DNA from: Deltaproteobacteria bacterium | Lineage (GTDB): Bacteria; Myxococcota_A; Polyangia; Polyangiales; Ga0077539 | DNA length: 9,574 nucleotides | Assembly: GCA_947494865.1 (NCBI GenBank) | Contig: CANMAT010000095.1 | Coordinates: 1 to 9,574 of the forward strand | Direction of reading: 5' to 3' | Shown: one piece after another, positions 7,000-9,574 of the stretch | Position numbering within the stretch: position 1 is the stretch's first letter | Layout: every line of letters starts with the position of its first letter | The notes under the pieces: generated by a model | Told to the model about the DNA's origin: nothing | Seen by the model: only the letters and a program-made list of their open reading frames with translations | Databases searched by the model: none | Position numbers and translations under genes: made by a program

Positions 7000-7776
7000 T
7001 CAGCGACCGCCGTTGAGGATCTGCGTGGGCACCGTGAGGATCTGCGAGGCGGGGTTGGGCTGGTTGTTGGGGATGCCGTTCACACCGGGAATGGGCAATC
7101 CCGGCACGGGCCCCGCGGTCGCGCCGTTGTTGAAGCCCGGCACCGACGGCGTAGGGATCGACGGCGGTCGCCCCGTGCCCGACTGGAACCACGAGCGGCC
7201 CATGGAGCGCGCCGCGGCGTACACGGCTTGCGCAGCGGCGAGGCACGGGGTCTCGGTGATGCCGCGGTGCTCGTTGCGGCAGAGGCCGTTGAGGTCGTCG
7301 CGGAGGCGGTCGTCGATGCGCGTGCGGCGACCCTCGGTGCGGTCGAGCGCGAGGCCCTGACCGCCGTAGTTGCGGTACCCGAAATCGTGGCGGTTGCACG
7401 CGCGGTTGAAGCTGTCGCGGAAGGGCCCGGAGATCTCTCCGAAGCTGCACCCGTCGGCGGACCAGTCGTAGGGCGGCGCGTGCAGCGTGCGCATGTTCTG
7501 AAAGGTCTCGAGGGGCACGTTCATGTACCCGTCGGCGGTGAGCGTGAGGAGCGACCGCGGCGCGTTGGCCGGCAGCGCGGTGCCCAGGGTGGGCGCGCGG
7601 CTGCGGCTGCGGCGCGACGAGCCCGAGGAGCTACCGGGGCTGTTGCCGAGGGCGCCGCCGGCCACGTTGGTGGCCGCGCCGAGCACGGCGCTCACCGGGT
7701 CGTTCTGGGCCGTGAGCGTTGGCGTGGCGAGGGCTGCGGCGAGGGCGAGGGTGAGTGCGCTGGCGTAGGTTCGCAT
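7000..7776 (-). CDS. Secreted prokaryotic phospholipase A2 (Streptomyces-type, Ca2+-dependent)
   Basis: A 258-residue precursor of the bacterial/fungal phospholipase A2 family (Phospholip_A2_3), which hydrolyses the sn-2 ester of glycerophospholipids outside the cell. Residues 1-23 are a signal peptide ending LTAQ, with no lipobox. The catalytic domain spans about 95-195. DWSADGC and RACNRHDFGYRNY match the family signature, with His130 the catalytic base and Asp131 plus Asp108 the calcium ligands. Aligned by eye with the Streptomyces violaceoruber enzyme, Asp155 in TRIDDRL takes the place of the catalytic Asp, about four residues farther from the His than in Streptomyces. Cys110, 127, 166 and 178 fit its two disulfides. 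Two parts are additional: a Gly/Ser linker with the basic run RRSRSR before the domain (41-60, possibly a pro-region) and a Pro/Gly/Asn-rich tail (203-258). ATG 7776 is the first start in its frame after the M16 gene, 43 bases downstream of it. No Shine-Dalgarno is visible. Cotranscription with the M16 genes is likely but not shown. Confidence 0.93.
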   Translation of the reverse strand: MRTYASALTLALAAALATPTLTAQNDPVSAVLGAATNVAGGALGNSPGSSSGSSRRSRSRAPTLGTALPANAPRSLLTLTADGYMNVPLETFQNMRTLHAPPYDWSADGCSFGEISGPFRDSFNRACNRHDFGYRNYGGQGLALDRTEGRRTRIDDRLRDDLNGLCRNEHRGITETPCLAAAQAVYAAARSMGRSWFQSGTGRPPSIPTPSVPGFNNGATAGPVPGLPIPGVNGIPNNQPNPASQILTVPTQILNGGR

Positions 7777-7787
7777 GGCGCGACGGT

Positions 7788-7812
7788 GCGCGAATCTTCG
7801 CGCGTTGACAAC
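7788..7812. promoter_or_regulatory. Two adjacent inverted repeats in the phospholipase leader
   Basis: GCGCGAA-TC-TTCGCGC (7788-7803, seven paired bases in DNA, about six in RNA) directly abuts GTTG-A-CAAC (7804-7812). Together they fill more than half of the 43-base gap between the M16 stop and the phospholipase ATG, and the larger stem ends 11 bases before that ATG, where a ribosome site should be. There is no T-run, so this is not a standard terminator. It could be an operator or a translation-controlling stem; that is inference. Confidence 0.4.
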
Positions 7813-7819
7813 AGCTCCC

Positions 7820-9400
7820 CTACCGGAACACCTCGGCCAGCGGCACCACGCGCACGTCGTCGGGGCGCACCGGCAGCGGGTACACCGCGATCTGCTCGTC
7901 TTCGGCCATCACCGCGGCGGGCTTGGGCGTGTCGTACGTGATGGGCGACGGCGCGTTCGAGCCGATGGCCTGCGCGAGCTCCTGCGCGTTGGGCGCGATG
8001 ATGGCCACCCAGAGGTCTTGCGCCGTGAGGTTGCGCTGCGTCGCGGCGCGCACGGCGTCGGGCGTGAGCGCGGCCCACGCGGCACGGGTGCGCGTGGCCC
8101 AGGAGCCCTGCGCGTTGCCCGTGAGCGCGTCGTCGATGGCGTAGCCCAGGCGCGCGGCCTCGGTCTGCGTGTAGAGCCCGACGTACCCGTCGAGGAAGCC
8201 CCGCACGCGCGTGAGGTCGTCTTGCGACACGCCCTCGCGCACGGTGCGGTCGAGCGCGCGCACCGCGGCGCGCAGCGCGAAGTGGGCCGCGCGCGAGGGC
8301 ACGGGGCGGATCCACACCGACGCGTACTGCTGCCGCCGAAGCACGTTGGGGCGGGGGAAGCGCGTGCCGTTCTCCTGCTCGAAGTGCTCCGCGTAGGCGT
8401 AGTCGCCGTAGTTGAGCCCGCGCGCCTCGCGAATGGTTTGATAGAGCACCCCCACGCTCTGGCGGTGGAGCCCGAGGTGGCTCGTGGCGAACTGCACGGC
8501 GGCGAAGTCGTCGTCGCGGCGCGTGATAGCGAGGGGCGCGCCGAGCGAGATGGCCGTGCTCGACGACGCGGGCTTGTCGACGATGACCACGTGCATCCCG
8601 CGGGGGCGCTCGACGGCGGGCGCGGGCGCGCGGTCGGCGCACTGCGCGGGCAGCGCGTCGAGGTCGTTGCGCACGGTGTCGACGAGGGCCGCGGGGTATC
8701 CGCCCGCGAGGCCCACCGTGATGCGCGCGGTGCAGAAGAGGCTTCGGTAGTGGGCGCGCACGTCGTCGAGGGTGATGCCCTCGAGGCCGCGCTCGGTGCC
8801 CACGGGCGGGTGGCCGTAGGGGTGCCCCGGGTACACGATCGACTGGAGGAGCTCCTTGCCGAGCGTCTCGTCGCTCGACCCGCGGAGGTCGAGGCGCAGG
8901 TCGGCCAGGCTCTGCGTCTTCACCCGGCGAAAGTCTTCGTCGGCGAAGCGCGGCGCGAGGAGCACGTCGCGCAAGAGGGGGTAGAACACCGTGACGTGGT
9001 CGCGGTGCGCCTCGCCGGTGATCACCGTCTGGTCGCGGTCGATCTGATAGTGAATCTCGGCCGCCATGGGAAACAGCCGGCGCGTGAGCTGTTCGAAGGT
9101 GAGCGCCTGCGTGCCGCCCTCGACCATGAGCCGCGCGACGAGGCGCGTGAGGCCCTCCTTGCCCGTCGGGTCGTCGGCGCTGCCGCCCTGCAGCACGATG
9201 CGAAACGTGACCCGCGGGGAGGCCTCGTTGCGGAGCTCGACCACGCGCACGGGCTCGCGGGGCGTCGGGGGGGCGATTTGTTGCACGGGCTCGCGGCTCG
9301 CGCGCGGCCCGACGACGGGCGCGGGCGTGGTGCGCGCGCTCGCGCACGCGGCGAGCGTCACCACCGAGAGGATGTTGGCGAGGCGCATCGCGGTGCTCAT
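7820..9400 (-). CDS. M16-family peptidase-like lipoprotein lacking the zinc motif (probable non-catalytic subunit)
   Basis: A 526-residue protein with a lipoprotein signal (LSVVTLAAC, Cys19) and a Pro-rich spacer (20-50), so probably membrane-anchored in the envelope. Two M16 domains follow, about 52-255 and 268-480. Where active M16 enzymes carry HxxEH after a Gly-Leu, this protein reads GLTRLVARLMVEGGT (83-97): both His and the Glu are replaced (Arg86, Ala89, Arg90), so zinc binding and peptidase activity should be lost. The second domain keeps the RGLNY motif (Arg327, Tyr331). In heterodimeric M16B peptidases the Arg/Tyr pair sits on the non-catalytic subunit and helps hold substrate, so this protein fits that role. 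YxTPKPAAVMAEDEQIAVYPL and a VRVVPLAEVF end form a C-terminal extension (about 488-526) of the kind I recall from other bacterial M16 lipoproteins. ATG 9400 overlaps the stop of the upstream M16 gene as ATGA and has GGAGG five bases before it. The two proteins probably form a complex. Confidence 0.94.
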   Translation of the reverse strand: MSTAMRLANILSVVTLAACASARTTPAPVVGPRASREPVQQIAPPTPREPVRVVELRNEASPRVTFRIVLQGGSADDPTGKEGLTRLVARLMVEGGTQALTFEQLTRRLFPMAAEIHYQIDRDQTVITGEAHRDHVTVFYPLLRDVLLAPRFADEDFRRVKTQSLADLRLDLRGSSDETLGKELLQSIVYPGHPYGHPPVGTERGLEGITLDDVRAHYRSLFCTARITVGLAGGYPAALVDTVRNDLDALPAQCADRAPAPAVERPRGMHVVIVDKPASSSTAISLGAPLAITRRDDDFAAVQFATSHLGLHRQSVGVLYQTIREARGLNYGDYAYAEHFEQENGTRFPRPNVLRRQQYASVWIRPVPSRAAHFALRAAVRALDRTVREGVSQDDLTRVRGFLDGYVGLYTQTEAARLGYAIDDALTGNAQGSWATRTRAAWAALTPDAVRAATQRNLTAQDLWVAIIAPNAQELAQAIGSNAPSPITYDTPKPAAVMAEDEQIAVYPLPVRPDDVRVVPLAEVFR

Positions 9401-9574
9401 TGCGCCCTCCGCATGCGGGGCGCGGGGCTGTTGGGGCCCGCGCGCACGGCCCCCGCGGGGGCGCTCGCCGCGGGCGCGAGGGTCACCACCGAGCGGCGCG
9501 CGTCGGTGAGGTAGGTGCGGGCCACGCGGGCCACGTCGGCGGGCGTCACGTTCGAAAGCCTGTCGTGATAGACC
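9397..9574 (-). CDS. M16-family peptidase, C-terminal 58 residues only (gene cut by window edge)
   Basis: Only the end of the gene is in the window. Reading from 9573, the peptide VYHDRLSNVTPADVARVART continues with YLTDARRSVVTLAP. This is the usual C-terminal end of an M16 domain: a helix beginning V-T-x-A-D-V followed by a x-Y-L turn and a strand. It then runs into an Ala/Pro-rich tail ending RMRRAQ and a TGA that overlaps the ATG of the next M16 gene by four bases (ATGA). The HxxEH region lies outside the window, so activity cannot be judged. Because the downstream partner lacks HxxEH, this gene is expected to encode the catalytic subunit; that is inference from the paired M16B arrangement. 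Confidence 0.85.
   Translation of the reverse strand, partial: VYHDRLSNVTPADVARVARTYLTDARRSVVTLAPAASAPAGAVRAGPNSPAPRMRRAQ
9406..9410 (-). promoter_or_regulatory. Shine-Dalgarno of the second M16 gene
   Basis: GGAGG on the minus strand lies five bases before ATG 9400, inside the last codons of the upstream M16 gene. It fixes ATG 9400 over the in-frame ATG four codons later, and with the ATGA overlap supports coupled translation. Confidence 0.8.

Noticed and set aside
7805..7810. TTGACA, a perfect -35 hexamer on the plus strand.
   Set aside because: No -10 element follows at 16-18 bases, and no plus-strand gene lies downstream. It is part of the GTTGACAAC inverted repeat.
7692..9347. A 551-codon minus-strand frame overlapping the M16 gene, and a 579-codon plus-strand frame (7775-9514) across it.
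   Set aside because: Both are Arg/Ala/Pro/His-rich shadows. The 526-aa frame has a lipobox, ribosome site, M16 domains and coupled overlap.

Overview
The window is very GC-rich, and every gene I can support lies on the minus strand, so transcription runs from the right edge to the left. Codon third positions are strongly G/C. The gene content (a giant TPR protein, paired M16 peptidase-like genes, a secreted bacterial phospholipase A2, a HEAT-repeat protein and a beta-propeller lipoprotein) suits a large-genome Myxococcota bacterium, perhaps Polyangia. That placement is inferred from composition and family content; no marker gene is present. I see no tRNA, rRNA, CRISPR array, insertion sequence, transposase, integrase or phage gene.

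In transcription order: (1) the last 58 codons of an M16 peptidase-family gene, cut by the right edge; (2) a complete 526-aa M16-family lipoprotein, joined to gene 1 by an ATGA overlap, whose zinc motif HxxEH is replaced by RLVAR, so it looks like the non-catalytic partner of a heterodimer; (3) after 43 bases with two short inverted repeats, a secreted 258-aa prokaryotic phospholipase A2 with all its catalytic and disulfide residues; (4) after a 106-base spacer with further inverted repeats, a 1665-aa cytoplasmic protein that is about 1400 residues of TPR-like helical repeats followed by a Tyr/Ala/Pro hexad array, a proline-rich stretch and an acidic tail; (5) after a 165-base spacer with a terminator-like hairpin, a 282-aa exported HEAT-repeat protein; (6) joined to it by a GTGA overlap, the first 295 codons of a probable lipoprotein with a PQQ-like/WD-like beta-propeller, cut by the left edge.

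Two translationally coupled pairs are clear: M16/M16 and HEAT/propeller. The phospholipase may belong to the M16 transcript; its gap is short, but the hairpin in its leader and the lack of a Shine-Dalgarno leave this open. The M16 proteins and the phospholipase all act outside the cytoplasm, consistent with envelope or extracellular degradation. The giant TPR gene appears to be its own unit and is probably a scaffold. I found no convincing multi-gene system of a new kind. The points most worth a second look are the degenerate M16 subunit, the extended phospholipase, the hexad array in the TPR protein and the unusual start region of the HEAT gene.
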